A stretch of DNA of 22,505 nt from CAYVQZ01 sp964453435 (GCA_964453435.1 CAYVQZ010000070.1:1-22505), one strand, 5' to 3'. Shown: positions 1-8,434, counted from the first letter of the stretch. Made by a program: numbers and translations. Notes: generated by a model not told the origin, from the sequence alone.

Positions 1-3
1 TGT

Positions 4-38
4 AGAGGACATTTCTATCGGGCGTACCAGAGGACATT
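4..38. repeat. short direct repeats, possible insertion-sequence end remnant
   Basis: The 10-mer agaggacatt occurs at 4-13 and again at 29-38, each followed by a T/A-rich tract. Paired copies of a gaggacatt-like string are typical of the terminal regions of IS21/IS481-type elements, from memory of such elements. No transposase reading frame follows, so this could be a remnant, or the window edge may lie next to an element. Low confidence. Confidence 0.3.
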
Positions 39-72
39 ATCATCCGGCGACAACATAGCGGAAAGCGCAAAG

Positions 73-102
73 TTGACATAGTTATAGTCGGTATGATATA
101 AG
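73..102 (+). promoter_or_regulatory. sigma70-like promoter upstream of the DUF3604 gene
   Basis: TTGACA at 73-78 is a perfect -35 element. It is followed by an 18-base spacer and TATAAG (five of six consensus bases) at 97-102. It would give a leader of about 180 bases before the ATG at 289. Confidence 0.5.
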
Positions 103-288
103 AAACCCGAATATTAAAACCTATAAGTTAATATAATTGCCCATGAGGCGGGAATCATGGCCTCAACGGATCCTTCATGGGCAACGGAAATCATTGAAAA
201 CACCTGCAAACTTCCTCTCTTTTTGCTCCGCCGCAAGCGAGGCTTGCGTGGATTGCTCCCGGCCGAGCCTCGCAAGGAGAAACCCGAA

Positions 289-1719
289 ATGAAAACCGAC
301 CTCACCCGGCGAATGTTCCTGAAGCTTCTCGGAACCACCGCTGCCGGGACGTTCCTTTTGCCGAAGACAGGCCGACCGATGATTCTCTCGGCGGCTCGCG
401 ACCCCGTAGTCGAGAGCCTGCTGGCAGAATTGTATACGGGCCTCAATCTCTACTGGGGAGACATTCATGGGCACACGGGCTTTTCCGATGGATACGGACT
501 CCCGGCCGAATATTATGAACGGGCGCGATATACCAGGGGGCTTGATTTTACCGCAATCAGCGATCATGCGGAGTTCATAAGCCATTTCTCCAGAAACATC
601 AAGATGAACGACGGCACGCCGCTGCCGCTTTGGAAAATGAACGTCGACGCGGCAAACGAACATAATGCGCCGGGAGAGTTCGTGGCACTGATAGGGTTCG
701 AATGGACCTCGAACGCATATGGTCATCGAAACGCCTATTTCAGGGATTCCCAACAAATTCCTCGAATTCCCGTGAGCATATTGACTCACCCGACTCCCAC
801 CCAATTGTGGGCCACGCTCGAAAACTATCCCTGTTTCACGGTTCCCCATCATTGTATCCGGGATGAGCGCTTGACGGACTGGAGTTACACACACGATATG
901 GAGCGACTCGTGGAAATTTACTCGAAATGGGGGAACTGCGAGTCGTGGAATACGAACTATGAGGAGTACTTGTACTATCGGCGGTTTCCGGGAGCGAAAC
1001 TGCTTGCGAAGGGACACGACGTCACTTCCGCCTTGATGAATGGAATCCAATTGGGGATGACGGCGGGCACCGATTCGCACCAGGGGTTGGCGGGGTCAAC
1101 CGCTTGGGACGAGCCCAGAGGAACATCCATCAATGGGGACCTGGATTTTCTGACATCGCTCTCGGGCGAGCAGTTTCTCGAATGGCTTGCCGACGGCAAC
1201 ACATTTGACCACAGGGAGCCAAGACCGAGCGGCGGAGGAATATTCGGAGTGTGGGCTTATCAACTCCAACGCGACACAATTTGGGATGGAATGTATGCGC
1301 GTCGCACCGTGGCGGCATCGGGAATCCGGCCCACCATTCGGTTCGCTGTTTTGGATGATTCGACCGAGGCATATGCTATCATGGGCGGGAAAATCGTGAT
1401 CGGTCAAAGAAATCCGAAACTGCTGTTACATATCATTTCCGATCCGGATGCCGACATCGAGAAAGTCGAAATACGCAGAAACACGAATACGATATCGAGT
1501 TTCTCATGCAATCGTGTTGCGGAGGTCTCCGGTTCTCTCCTCGACGAAAACACGCTTCCCGGAAAACGATATTATTACTCGCTGAGGATCTATTTCAGGC
1601 AGCGCACGAACACGGACGGCGACCACATAATCGACCTGAACGCTGACCCCCCTTATACGGACGACCCGCAGCTCATCGAGCTTGCCTGGCCAAGTCCGAT
1701 CTGGGTGACACGAATTTAG
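289..1719 (+). CDS. Tat-exported DUF3604 family protein (PHP-like metal-dependent phosphoesterase fold)
   Basis: The protein has 476 residues. The start at 289 is chosen because AAGGAG lies 9 bases upstream and because this Met directly precedes a twin-arginine signal (RRMFLK, Arg7-Arg8, then a hydrophobic stretch to about residue 24). A longer in-frame start at 157 would bury that signal. After the signal comes YWGDIHGHTGFSDG (His60, His62), then SDH (Asp92-His93), a PHH pair and a GTDSH motif: the metal-ligand pattern of PHP-like folds that marks DUF3604. The C-terminal LAWPSPIWVT is also characteristic. Family biochemistry is poorly defined; a metal-dependent hydrolase of phosphate or sulfate esters in the periplasm is inferred. 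The next gene is convergent, 77 bases away, with no clear terminator between. Family assignment is strong, substrate unknown. Confidence 0.88.
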   Translation: MKTDLTRRMFLKLLGTTAAGTFLLPKTGRPMILSAARDPVVESLLAELYTGLNLYWGDIHGHTGFSDGYGLPAEYYERARYTRGLDFTAISDHAEFISHFSRNIKMNDGTPLPLWKMNVDAANEHNAPGEFVALIGFEWTSNAYGHRNAYFRDSQQIPRIPVSILTHPTPTQLWATLENYPCFTVPHHCIRDERLTDWSYTHDMERLVEIYSKWGNCESWNTNYEEYLYYRRFPGAKLLAKGHDVTSALMNGIQLGMTAGTDSHQGLAGSTAWDEPRGTSINGDLDFLTSLSGEQFLEWLADGNTFDHREPRPSGGGIFGVWAYQLQRDTIWDGMYARRTVAASGIRPTIRFAVLDDSTEAYAIMGGKIVIGQRNPKLLLHIISDPDADIEKVEIRRNTNTISSFSCNRVAEVSGSLLDENTLPGKRYYYSLRIYFRQRTNTDGDHIIDLNADPPYTDDPQLIELAWPSPIWVTRI

Positions 1720-1796
1720 CGCGGGGTCCGGAAATCATAGAGTGCATCCTCAATCGCCGGCGGCCTTCGACAAGGGACTTCGTATCCTCTCCGGCT

Positions 1797-3344
1797 TCAT
1801 GCTTCCTCGATGAATGTCGGCGTTTGCCCGATCGTAACCGTGCTTGAAGATGTTCTCTCTATCGTTGCTTCCCGGTTTGTCTTCCCCTTGTCGGTGATGA
1901 TGTTTGTGACTTTGACGTTCGTGCCTTTGAAATGGGACGAGAGGTCGAGTGTTTTCTGTCCCGAATCAGACCACGCCACCACCACGGTTTTGCCGTTGAC
2001 AGTAAACTTATAAAGACCGGTGGCCAGACGTTGGGCGGTATCGAATCCCGCAAGTTTCGAATACATGATTTGATAGGTGTAGTAGGCCGGACGTTTGCTG
2101 TTTCCGTCGCGGTCGTTTGTCAGGCTCATGTGGGACCATCTGTTTCCGGGTCCTTCTTTGCTTCCAAGCGGACTGATTCTGAGGCGGAACACTTTTTCCA
2201 TCCCTTCGCCGAACGCCTGAACATATCTCTTCACCAAGTCTTCCGACTGAAATTTCAGCGCTTCCGGAGCAGTCAGGTTCCCCTTGAATCGCTGGTATTT
2301 TGCATAATCGATATCTATTTCTCCGGACTCCGTGCACCATAGTGGTTTCGAATACCCCAGCCGCTTCATTTCATTTTTGACCGCCTGGATTTTTTCCGGA
2401 TCCTCAGGAACTCCGAGGTAGAGATGCAAATCCCACAGGTCGGAATAATTGCGTCCCCTGTCCAGGATGTATCGGTAGAAATCCTTCAATGTGCCGTCCC
2501 ATGGCTCGAACGTGTAGCTCGAGGCAAAAACGGTAGCAGACGGGTCGGCGCCTTTGATTGTCCGATAGCTTGTCTTCAGCAATTCGAGGTACTCCTCAGG
2601 GGTCCCGAGCCAAAATCTGCTGATCGGCGGACATTTCGGAGTTCTGGGCCTGGCCCCGAATATCTCGTTCTCGATCTGCCAGTAGTTGACCTTCCCTTTG
2701 TACCTCGACACGATGGCTTCGAGGAAATTTGTGTAGTCCTCCATGTTGATCGGCACGGAAGAGGGAGGTTCGTTGATGACCGACCGCTTCACTTGCCTCT
2801 CTGCCAGCTCTCTGCACTCGTTGTATTTCGAGCCCCACGCGTTCGTGCTGTAAAGCGTGAACAGTATCTCGGTGTCGCCGCCAACCGCACCCACAAGCTC
2901 ATCGGTCAGGCTCCAGTCGAAAAATTCTTTCCTTGGCTCGAGTAATCCCCAATAGACATCGAATCGCACAATCTCCATTCCGAGATTTCGGAAGTGTTCC
3001 CCGAATATCTCGAGCGTTCTCGGGTTCGTCCTCTCTTTCTGTATGCCGTACCAGAGCATATCGCCGCCGAAATGCTTCTCCGTTCGCGCAATATGCTTTT
3101 CTCCGGGACCCATCTCGACCGCGGGCTTCGCCCGAGACGGTTCTTCATCTTGGCGCCGTCCGCCCGCACCGCCCAAAATCCTTCTCAGCCTCCTGAGGAC
3201 AGCCACCTCGTATCGAACCGGAGATTCCGCGCCGGAGGCTTCCGTAACGGATAGGCTGGCTTCTTCGCCATTGGCCCGAGACGCAGCCGTATCAAAGAAA
3301 AAAATAAAAAGACAAATCACACAAATCGGAAAAAGTCGTTTCAT
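1797..3344 (-). CDS. secreted glycoside hydrolase, clan GH-A-like TIM barrel (GH39/cellulase-like)
   Basis: The protein has 515 residues. The start at 3344 gives an ideal Sec signal peptide (MKRLFP followed by a long hydrophobic run to about residue 18, cleavage likely after the ASRA region) and has GGAG about 10 bases upstream. A longer reading frame back to 3431 adds a non-signal leader and is less likely. The putative catalytic barrel begins near residue 95. WQIENE (Asn226-Glu227) fits the clan-A acid/base motif and WCTESG (Glu339) the nucleophile strand. A beta-rich C-terminal segment (about 430-515) resembles the small accessory sandwich of such enzymes. A basic, low-complexity linker lies at about 50-75. 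It probably cleaves a polysaccharide or exopolymer outside the cytoplasm; substrate and exact family cannot be read from sequence alone. It is convergent with the DUF3604 gene and divergent from the YdcF-like gene. Confidence 0.75.
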   Translation of the reverse strand: MKRLFPICVICLFIFFFDTAASRANGEEASLSVTEASGAESPVRYEVAVLRRLRRILGGAGGRRQDEEPSRAKPAVEMGPGEKHIARTEKHFGGDMLWYGIQKERTNPRTLEIFGEHFRNLGMEIVRFDVYWGLLEPRKEFFDWSLTDELVGAVGGDTEILFTLYSTNAWGSKYNECRELAERQVKRSVINEPPSSVPINMEDYTNFLEAIVSRYKGKVNYWQIENEIFGARPRTPKCPPISRFWLGTPEEYLELLKTSYRTIKGADPSATVFASSYTFEPWDGTLKDFYRYILDRGRNYSDLWDLHLYLGVPEDPEKIQAVKNEMKRLGYSKPLWCTESGEIDIDYAKYQRFKGNLTAPEALKFQSEDLVKRYVQAFGEGMEKVFRLRISPLGSKEGPGNRWSHMSLTNDRDGNSKRPAYYTYQIMYSKLAGFDTAQRLATGLYKFTVNGKTVVVAWSDSGQKTLDLSSHFKGTNVKVTNIITDKGKTNREATIERTSSSTVTIGQTPTFIEEA

Positions 3345-3419
3345 TTTCAATGTCTCCCCAAATTTGTTCACTGCCGTAGCGTGCGGCACACCCTGCCATA
3401 CCGAATTTCCACATATGAG

Positions 3420-3447
3420 AGTAAAGGGCAATCGGCGCCTGTGTCAA
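3420..3447 (-). promoter_or_regulatory. candidate promoter of the glycoside hydrolase gene
   Basis: On the minus strand, TTGACA (3447-3442) is followed by a 16-base spacer and TTTACT (3425-3420), a four-of-six match to the -10 consensus. The leader would be about 70 bases. The -35 is perfect but the -10 weak. Confidence 0.35.
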
Positions 3448-3566
3448 GCATCGAGGAAGTTCGATAATCTCCCTGCAAAGACTGTCCCATGATTGCCAAG
3501 CGAAGGGGGCGGTGAAACTGTCTCGCGGTTGCACATATCGCCGAACAACAAGCTTTGGGGGCTATG

Positions 3567-3651
3567 CCCAATTACGGAATCCTCCGTCTTTTGCGCTGAG
3601 CGAATCACGCGCGTGGCGTGAGAAACGCGGGATAGAATCGGGACTGTCCCC
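3567..3651. repeat. degenerate copy of a hairpin-rich intergenic repeat (copy 1)
   Basis: It begins with cccaattacggaa at 3567-3579, followed by a tract very like that at 11908-11935 in the second copy. It ends with the palindrome gggactgtcccc at 3640-3651. An internal imperfect hairpin is built on cacgcg/cgcgtg (3606-3620). Another actgtccca occurs at 3481-3489. The surrounding 3345-3839 stretch contains no convincing gene, only this repeat and the promoters. Confidence 0.45.
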
Positions 3652-3839
3652 GAAGCAAACAACCTTCGCCATGAATCACGTGACAGATTCTGCCCCCGCG
3701 TTCTGCAAAACATTATTTCTCTTTTACGGTTGTTCCGCAAGAAGGCAACGTCAACCTGATCACGGGTTCACCAAGCTGACGGTAAGTAATGCGGAAGGGG
3801 CATGGACCAACGCCCTCAGGGAATGCAGCGAATCGCCGA

Positions 3840-3868
3840 TTGACAGCCACCGACTCTTTCCCTATAAT
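3840..3868 (+). promoter_or_regulatory. perfect-consensus sigma70 promoter for the YdcF-like gene
   Basis: TTGACA at 3840-3845, a 17-base spacer, and TATAAT at 3863-3868: twelve of twelve consensus bases with optimal spacing. Transcription would start near 3875, about 19 bases before the ATG at 3894. This rules out an upstream in-frame start at 3789 for this promoter. Confidence 0.85.
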
Positions 3869-3893
3869 TCGCTCGGAACTTCTTGAATGCCTC

Positions 3894-4508
3894 ATGGCGC
3901 AACCGCAGCCGGGGAACGCTGAATTGATACTCGAACGCGTCATATATGATCTATGGCGGGTGGAAAAGGAAATCGAACCGGTTCACTACGCGGTCGGGCT
4001 CGGTTCCGGCGTTCTTAAAAGCGGCGAGCTGACCCGGGCGGGCAAACACGTGGTGGACAAATGTTTTTCCCTTTATCATCTGCGTGAGGAAACCCGGGGA
4101 ATCGTGCTCATCGGCGGCAGTCCCTGGATATCGCCGCCGGTTTCGGATGTCGCGCTCATGCACCGCAGATTGCTGAAGCTCGGACGATCAATCCCGCGAC
4201 TACGAGTTCCGCCCGAGAACGTAACGATATTGTTTGGAGATACCACATACCAGCAAATATCCGCGCTTTCCAAATTTCTTGCGCGCAACCCGCAGACAAA
4301 CGCGGTCGTTGTCTGCCCCTCGATGCAAAGCAGGCGCCTGCGGGCAATTTTGAGGAAACAAGGCATCTTCGCCAGCATGGGTATCGCAACCGTTCCCGAC
4401 GCATGTGAGCCGCGGACCCCCGTGGAGAAATTTCGATGGGGCCAGAAGCGATATTTTGTGCGAGAGATGCTGGCATGCATCCACCACAGGCTCGCGGGGT
4501 GGATATAA
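3894..4508 (+). CDS. DUF218/YdcF-like (ElyC/SanA-type) domain protein
   Basis: The protein has 204 residues from the ATG at 3894. That start is chosen because a perfect promoter lies just upstream (TATAAT ends at 3868) and would exclude the alternative ATG at 3789. No Shine-Dalgarno sequence is visible before either. The order of elements fits DUF218: a first strand with YAVGLGSGVLKSGELT (about 32-47), then IVLIGG, then LFGDTTYQQ, a match to the family's E-x-S/T-T-x-x-N/Q region, then VVVCPSMQSRRLRAIL for the C-terminal strand-helix. No membrane segment is evident, so this would be a soluble form. DUF218 proteins are linked to envelope or lipid-carrier metabolism (ElyC, SanA), but the reaction is not established. 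It precedes a GT39-type glycosyltransferase by 184 bases, consistent with an envelope role. The match is divergent. Confidence 0.62.
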   Translation: MAQPQPGNAELILERVIYDLWRVEKEIEPVHYAVGLGSGVLKSGELTRAGKHVVDKCFSLYHLREETRGIVLIGGSPWISPPVSDVALMHRRLLKLGRSIPRLRVPPENVTILFGDTTYQQISALSKFLARNPQTNAVVVCPSMQSRRLRAILRKQGIFASMGIATVPDACEPRTPVEKFRWGQKRYFVREMLACIHHRLAGWI

Positions 4509-4510
4509 CG

Positions 4511-4529
4511 GGCGGGAGAAATGCCCGCC
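4511..4529 (+). terminator. GC-rich hairpin just after the YdcF-like stop codon
   Basis: GGCGGG at 4511-4516 pairs with CCCGCC at 4524-4529 around a 7-base loop, 3 bases past the stop codon. No T-run follows, so it is at best a weak or non-canonical terminator. Confidence 0.25.
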
Positions 4530-4692
4530 GCCGGTGGCAAGAACGACCCACAAATCAGCCGGTCGCCCGGAAGGTCTCCGAGCTTTGTATTTTTGACGCC
4601 GGCACAAAACGTCGGCCTATGGTTTGACTTCCGTGTTTCCGATGCGGTAGCATCCACCTGCAAGAAAAGCGGACCGCCTCGAAGAGGCAAAG

Positions 4693-6252
4693 ATGCCCGA
4701 GATGGAAAATTATGAAGCAACGCGCTTCGACCGAAAAGACATACTCATCGTCTTTGCGCTGGCGGTCGCGGGATTGATTGTATTTGCCATCCTGTTTTCC
4801 ACGCGGTATGAGGGGCTCAGATCGAATGACCAGTTCGATTATGCCCAAATAGCCCGAAATGTGTACCGCGGGAACGGCTTCACCACGCTGGCCCTGAAGC
4901 CGGCGGAGCTCGCCTTCGACCCCCGACTCGAAAATCATCCCGATTACTGGCGTCCGCCACTGTATCCACTGTTGATCGCCGCCGTCTTTCTATTCCTTGG
5001 GCCGAAAGAATACGCAGGCGTTCTTGTTTCGGGAATTTTTCTCGCCCTGCTCTTGCCACTGGCCTACCTTTTCGGCAGGAAGCTTGCCAACCGAACGGTA
5101 GGGGTTTCGGCTGCCGCGTTGCTTCTCGTCCTTCCCGAAATGTGGAACTACAGCCTCCATGGTCTGACCGAGATGACCTTCGCTTTTCTGCTCACCCTCC
5201 TTTTTTACGGTCTGTCTTCCCGGTTTCATCCAATTTCTCTCGGCGTCATCTTCGGCCTGTGCTATCTCACCCGCTACAACGCCTTCATCTACCTCCCGCT
5301 TCTCGCCTGGTACCTTCTCGTCGTCGAGCGCTGGAAATGGCGCGAGTCGGCCCTCTTCGGCGCCGGCTGCGTTCTGGTCACGGCGCCGTGGCTGGTCCGG
5401 AATTTGGCGCTCACGGGCAACCCCTTCTTCTCGCTGCAAAAAATTGAGATTGCGAAATACACGAAAGCGTTTCCCGGTTACTCCGCCTACCTCGTGTTCG
5501 AAACGGTCGGACCCGTATTCATGCTGACCCGGCATGCAGGAGAAGTGTTTGAAAAATACCTCAGGGGCTTGAATATCCTCGTTGCGGAAATACCTTCGAT
5601 GGTCCATCCGGTTCTCATGGTTCTTTTCTTCGGAAGCTTGCTCGCGTTTCGGCTTCCGAGGCGCGTCCGCTTTCTCCTCTATACGATCATCCTCATTCTG
5701 GCGCTCCAAACGCACGTCCTCGCGCTCACGCACCCCCTCATACGGCTGTTCACTCCGCTGGTTCCGGCAATAGTCCTGTTCTCGACTCTCTTTTACGATC
5801 GGCTGGTTCACCTCATCCCCCAGCGCAAGGGGAGAGTCATCCTGCACTACGCAGGGATGGTCGCCATCTGCTGTCTCCTGCTGAACAGGGGGCTGCGCGC
5901 CAGCTATGATGCGGTTGCGGCGATATCCCCAGAAGCGGTTGAACATATCAAGGAATTGGCGGGCGTCGGCCCGGTGGCGACCGACCATCCATGGGAGTTA
6001 TCATGGAGAGCTGACCTTATAACAATATGGGCTCCAAAGAGTTACACAGAACTGGAGTCTAACATGCCAAACGTTCGGTATGTTTATTTCTCGGGGATGC
6101 CCTCCGATATGGCCGAAATCGAATTCTACACCAAAGGATACATTTTCAACCGTTCGTTCAAAAAAACATTCCAGGCAGTGAAACAGTTCAAGGGCGGAGG
6201 GGTCCTCTTCGAGAAGAGATCAGCCGACAGGTCGGCTGAACCGGAGTGGTGA
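4693..6252 (+). CDS. GT39 / ArnT-PMT-like integral membrane glycosyltransferase
   Basis: The protein has 519 residues with many hydrophobic segments; the first TM is about residues 16-35 and several more extend to about 400. The first loop carries SNDQFDYAQIARN (acidic Asp46 and Asp49) and then HPDYWRPPLYPLLIA, the layout of dolichyl- or polyprenyl-phosphate-sugar glycosyltransferases of the ArnT/PMT type. The C-terminal part after about 410 is soluble and probably periplasmic. The ATG at 4693 is preferred over that at 4702 because GAGG lies 5 bases upstream. It would transfer a sugar from a lipid-linked donor to an envelope acceptor, which cannot be identified here. It is downstream of the YdcF-like gene and convergent with the response regulator. 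Confidence 0.8.
   Translation: MPEMENYEATRFDRKDILIVFALAVAGLIVFAILFSTRYEGLRSNDQFDYAQIARNVYRGNGFTTLALKPAELAFDPRLENHPDYWRPPLYPLLIAAVFLFLGPKEYAGVLVSGIFLALLLPLAYLFGRKLANRTVGVSAAALLLVLPEMWNYSLHGLTEMTFAFLLTLLFYGLSSRFHPISLGVIFGLCYLTRYNAFIYLPLLAWYLLVVERWKWRESALFGAGCVLVTAPWLVRNLALTGNPFFSLQKIEIAKYTKAFPGYSAYLVFETVGPVFMLTRHAGEVFEKYLRGLNILVAEIPSMVHPVLMVLFFGSLLAFRLPRRVRFLLYTIILILALQTHVLALTHPLIRLFTPLVPAIVLFSTLFYDRLVHLIPQRKGRVILHYAGMVAICCLLLNRGLRASYDAVAAISPEAVEHIKELAGVGPVATDHPWELSWRADLITIWAPKSYTELESNMPNVRYVYFSGMPSDMAEIEFYTKGYIFNRSFKKTFQAVKQFKGGGVLFEKRSADRSAEPEW
6220..6239. other. perfect 9-bp inverted repeat at the 3' end of the glycosyltransferase gene
   Basis: tcagccgac at 6220-6228 and gtcggctga at 6231-6239 form a perfect stem with a 2-base spacer. 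It lies in the last codons of the plus-strand gene and about 80 bases beyond the stop of the minus-strand response regulator. On the minus strand it is followed by a pyrimidine-rich tract (tctcttctc), so it might end that operon. No clear U-run, so only a hairpin is claimed. Confidence 0.4.
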
Positions 6253-6317
6253 GAAGACAGAAGGTCGGCCACCTAGCGGCGCAAGGGGCCGGCCCGGCGC
6301 GAAGAATAATGGCTGGG

Positions 6318-6734
6318 TCAATCGGCCAGAAGATTCTTCACGGTTTCAAGGAGCTTATCCGCTTCGATTGGCTTCATGATGAACGCATCGGGCGGCGGCG
6401 CCGACTTTCGCGTGCTTAAGAAACGCTCGAAATCCTTGCCCGTTCCTCCGTCTTGAAGGCTGGAAACGCCGGTCACGACAACAACCGGAGTGTTTTTCAG
6501 TTCGGGGTCCTCTTTGACCTCGCGGTAGAAACGAATCCCCGATTTTTCCGGCATCGAGATATCCAGCGTGACGAGGTCGGGTTTCTCCGACTTCAGCTTA
6601 TCCATCGCCTGCTTGCCGTCGGCGGCGGTAATAACGGCGTAGTCGTTGTCTTCGAGAAGACTCATGAGATACGTGACCACGTCCGGTTCGTCATCGACCA
6701 CGAGGACCTTCTTCTTCACGTGTCCGTCTGCCAT
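6318..6734 (-). CDS. stand-alone response-regulator receiver (CheY-like)
   Basis: The protein has 138 residues and is a single receiver domain. The acidic pair Asp14-Asp15 (VVDDEPD), phosphoacceptor Asp58 (VTLDISMP), Thr88 (VVVVTG) and Lys121 (FIMKPIEAD) are all present, so phosphorylation chemistry should be intact. There is no output domain, so it must act by protein-protein contact. A run of about 25 residues between Thr88 and Lys121 (QDGGTGKDFERFLSTRK region) is longer than in CheY and looks like an insertion. GAGGAGG sits very close to the start codon. It is the last gene of a minus-strand cluster, 92 bases after the FeS subunit, suggesting co-transcription with the electron-transfer complex. 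No histidine kinase is in the window. Confidence 0.9.
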   Translation of the reverse strand: MADGHVKKKVLVVDDEPDVVTYLMSLLEDNDYAVITAADGKQAMDKLKSEKPDLVTLDISMPEKSGIRFYREVKEDPELKNTPVVVVTGVSSLQDGGTGKDFERFLSTRKSAPPPDAFIMKPIEADKLLETVKNLLAD

Positions 6735-6826
6735 TCCTCCTCATCCTTTCTTCTTATGCGGGCCGGGAGCGTCGACCGAAAAGTTGCCTCCGGAATCGAC
6801 GTGTCCTGCCTGCGCCGGACCACACA

Positions 6827-8434
6827 TCAATGCCATTCCCAATCGATGAATCCGGGGTTGACATCGCTCATGGCGTTGACAATGAGCTCGACGAGACCGC
6901 CGTACAGGATGCCTGACTTGTCCCACGCGCTGTGCGCAAACAGCAGGTCTCTGATTTGGCCTTTGCAGTTGCTGCACGGCGCGCACACGTATTTATGGAT
7001 ATCCGGACTCAGCTCGTCTTTGAACGCGTTCAGAATCTGTTCGAATTTTTTCCTGCCGGAAACATGGTTTCGCCAACTCTGGAAGTTATATCCACTCATG
7101 ATGGCAAATCCGCTTCCGCCGCCGCAACAGTAATTGTGGACGCCGTGCGGCGTCATCTCGCGGAACTGCGGGCAAAGGTATTCGAGGATTCTTCTCTGCG
7201 GTCTGACGATGCCCATGATTCGGACCATGTTGCACGGGTCATGCAAGGTGACGGGGAAATCGTTCCGAGACGGATCGAACTTTATCCGCCCGCTGAACAC
7301 GATGTCTTCCAGAAACGGCATCGCGCTCTCCCGCGGAATGTTCAGGTCGCCCGTCAACACGCGGTCCCCGATTGTCATGAGGGACTTGGTGGAGTGTCCG
7401 CATTCGCCCACCACGATTTTTTTGACCCCGAGCTTTTTCGCGATCTGGGCGTGTTTGATGACGACGCGAGCCAACTGGAAGTCGTCATAGAATAAGCCGT
7501 AATTGATGCCATCGTAGCCGGGGATTTCGCTTGAAAGCGTCCAGCTTACGCCCGCAGCCTCGAGGATGACGGCAAATGCTCCCGGGTTTTCGGGCCACGC
7601 CATGATCTCGCCGGCATTGTGAATCAGCAGCACGTCGGCGCCTTCCTTGTCCCACGGCGTCTCGATCTTCATGCCGGTCTTTTCGGTCATATCCTCGTCG
7701 ATAAAGTCCATGTTGTCTTTGACGACAAGAGGATTCATGCCCGTGGAGGAGCCGACCTTCAACTGCAGCAGAGACCCTTTCTCGTGAAGTTCCCGGGGGT
7801 ATATGTTCATTTCCTGGCTGAACAGTTTCCGCAGTTCATGCGTTATGAGCGCGTTGTCGACCCCGATCGGGCAGGTCTGAGCGCAGCGGCGGCACATGTT
7901 GCACCGGTACGCCAACTCGGCCAGTCGCGCCACCGCCGTCCAGTTCAGGTCGATATCGCCATGCTTCCACTTTCCGAAAAATTTTCCTCCCGGCTTGAGA
8001 TATTTGTGATAAATGCGGCGGAGCGCGTCGGAACGGTATGCCGGCCGGTAAATCTCGTTCCGTCCGCTCATTTCGAACGTGTGGCACGAGTCCGAACACG
8101 TGTGGCACTTGGCGCAGTGTTCCATCGTGAGCGTCAGTTGCTGCAGGAACGGCCAGTTGTTTTCCTTGGTGAACAGCTTCTGAAGCCCCGCCAGAAACTT
8201 GCGAACAAGCTCTTCCTCCTCTTCTTTTGTCTTCGGCTTCGGCAGGGCCAGCACGAGCGTGTCGTCCAGCGAACACTCCACCTCATCGGAACATTTCAAC
8301 GGCGTCCATTGCGCGAGATTCTCGTGATTGTCGTATGGTGGCGGCAGAGGTTTGAAATCGTTCGGATCCAGGGTCGACAATTTCCCGCCGGGCTTGCTGA
8401 TGTCTGAAACCTTGACCTTCTTTTTCTTCTTCAT
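6827..8434 (-). CDS. DsrK/TmcB/HdrD-like iron-sulfur protein with CCG domains
   Basis: The protein has 535 residues and no membrane segment. It has a Lys-rich N-terminus (KKKKK). Two cubane [4Fe-4S] motifs follow: Cys107-x2-Cys110-x2-Cys113-x3-Cys117 and Cys178-x2-Cys181-x2-Cys184-x3-Cys188-Pro. The C-terminal half has the cysteine-rich (CCG) pattern of heterodisulfide-reductase-type proteins: Cys345, DPC (Cys401), CCGGG (Cys436-Cys437) and CAPCSNC (Cys484, Cys487, Cys490), which in relatives binds a noncubane [4Fe-4S] centre. It would sit on the cytoplasmic face and exchange electrons between the membrane quinone/cytochrome b subunit and a thiol/disulfide or other cytoplasmic partner. Its ATG overlaps the stop of the membrane-subunit gene by 4 bases (ATGA), and GAGGAGG lies upstream. 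DsrK, TmcB and HmcF types cannot be separated here. Confidence 0.88.
   Translation of the reverse strand: MKKKKKVKVSDISKPGGKLSTLDPNDFKPLPPPYDNHENLAQWTPLKCSDEVECSLDDTLVLALPKPKTKEEEEELVRKFLAGLQKLFTKENNWPFLQQLTLTMEHCAKCHTCSDSCHTFEMSGRNEIYRPAYRSDALRRIYHKYLKPGGKFFGKWKHGDIDLNWTAVARLAELAYRCNMCRRCAQTCPIGVDNALITHELRKLFSQEMNIYPRELHEKGSLLQLKVGSSTGMNPLVVKDNMDFIDEDMTEKTGMKIETPWDKEGADVLLIHNAGEIMAWPENPGAFAVILEAAGVSWTLSSEIPGYDGINYGLFYDDFQLARVVIKHAQIAKKLGVKKIVVGECGHSTKSLMTIGDRVLTGDLNIPRESAMPFLEDIVFSGRIKFDPSRNDFPVTLHDPCNMVRIMGIVRPQRRILEYLCPQFREMTPHGVHNYCCGGGSGFAIMSGYNFQSWRNHVSGRKKFEQILNAFKDELSPDIHKYVCAPCSNCKGQIRDLLFAHSAWDKSGILYGGLVELIVNAMSDVNPGFIDWEWH

Noticed and set aside
157..288. Upstream in-frame extension of the DUF3604 gene
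   Set aside because: It lacks a ribosome site and would place 44 residues before the twin-arginine signal; the ATG at 289 has AAGGAG at the right distance.
3789..3893. Upstream start for the YdcF-like protein
   Set aside because: A perfect promoter lies within this stretch (3840-3868) and the extra residues show no family similarity.
4990..5988. Long minus-strand open frame opposite the glycosyltransferase gene
   Set aside because: The composition is highly charged and repetitive as expected for an antisense shadow of a membrane protein; there is no ribosome site.
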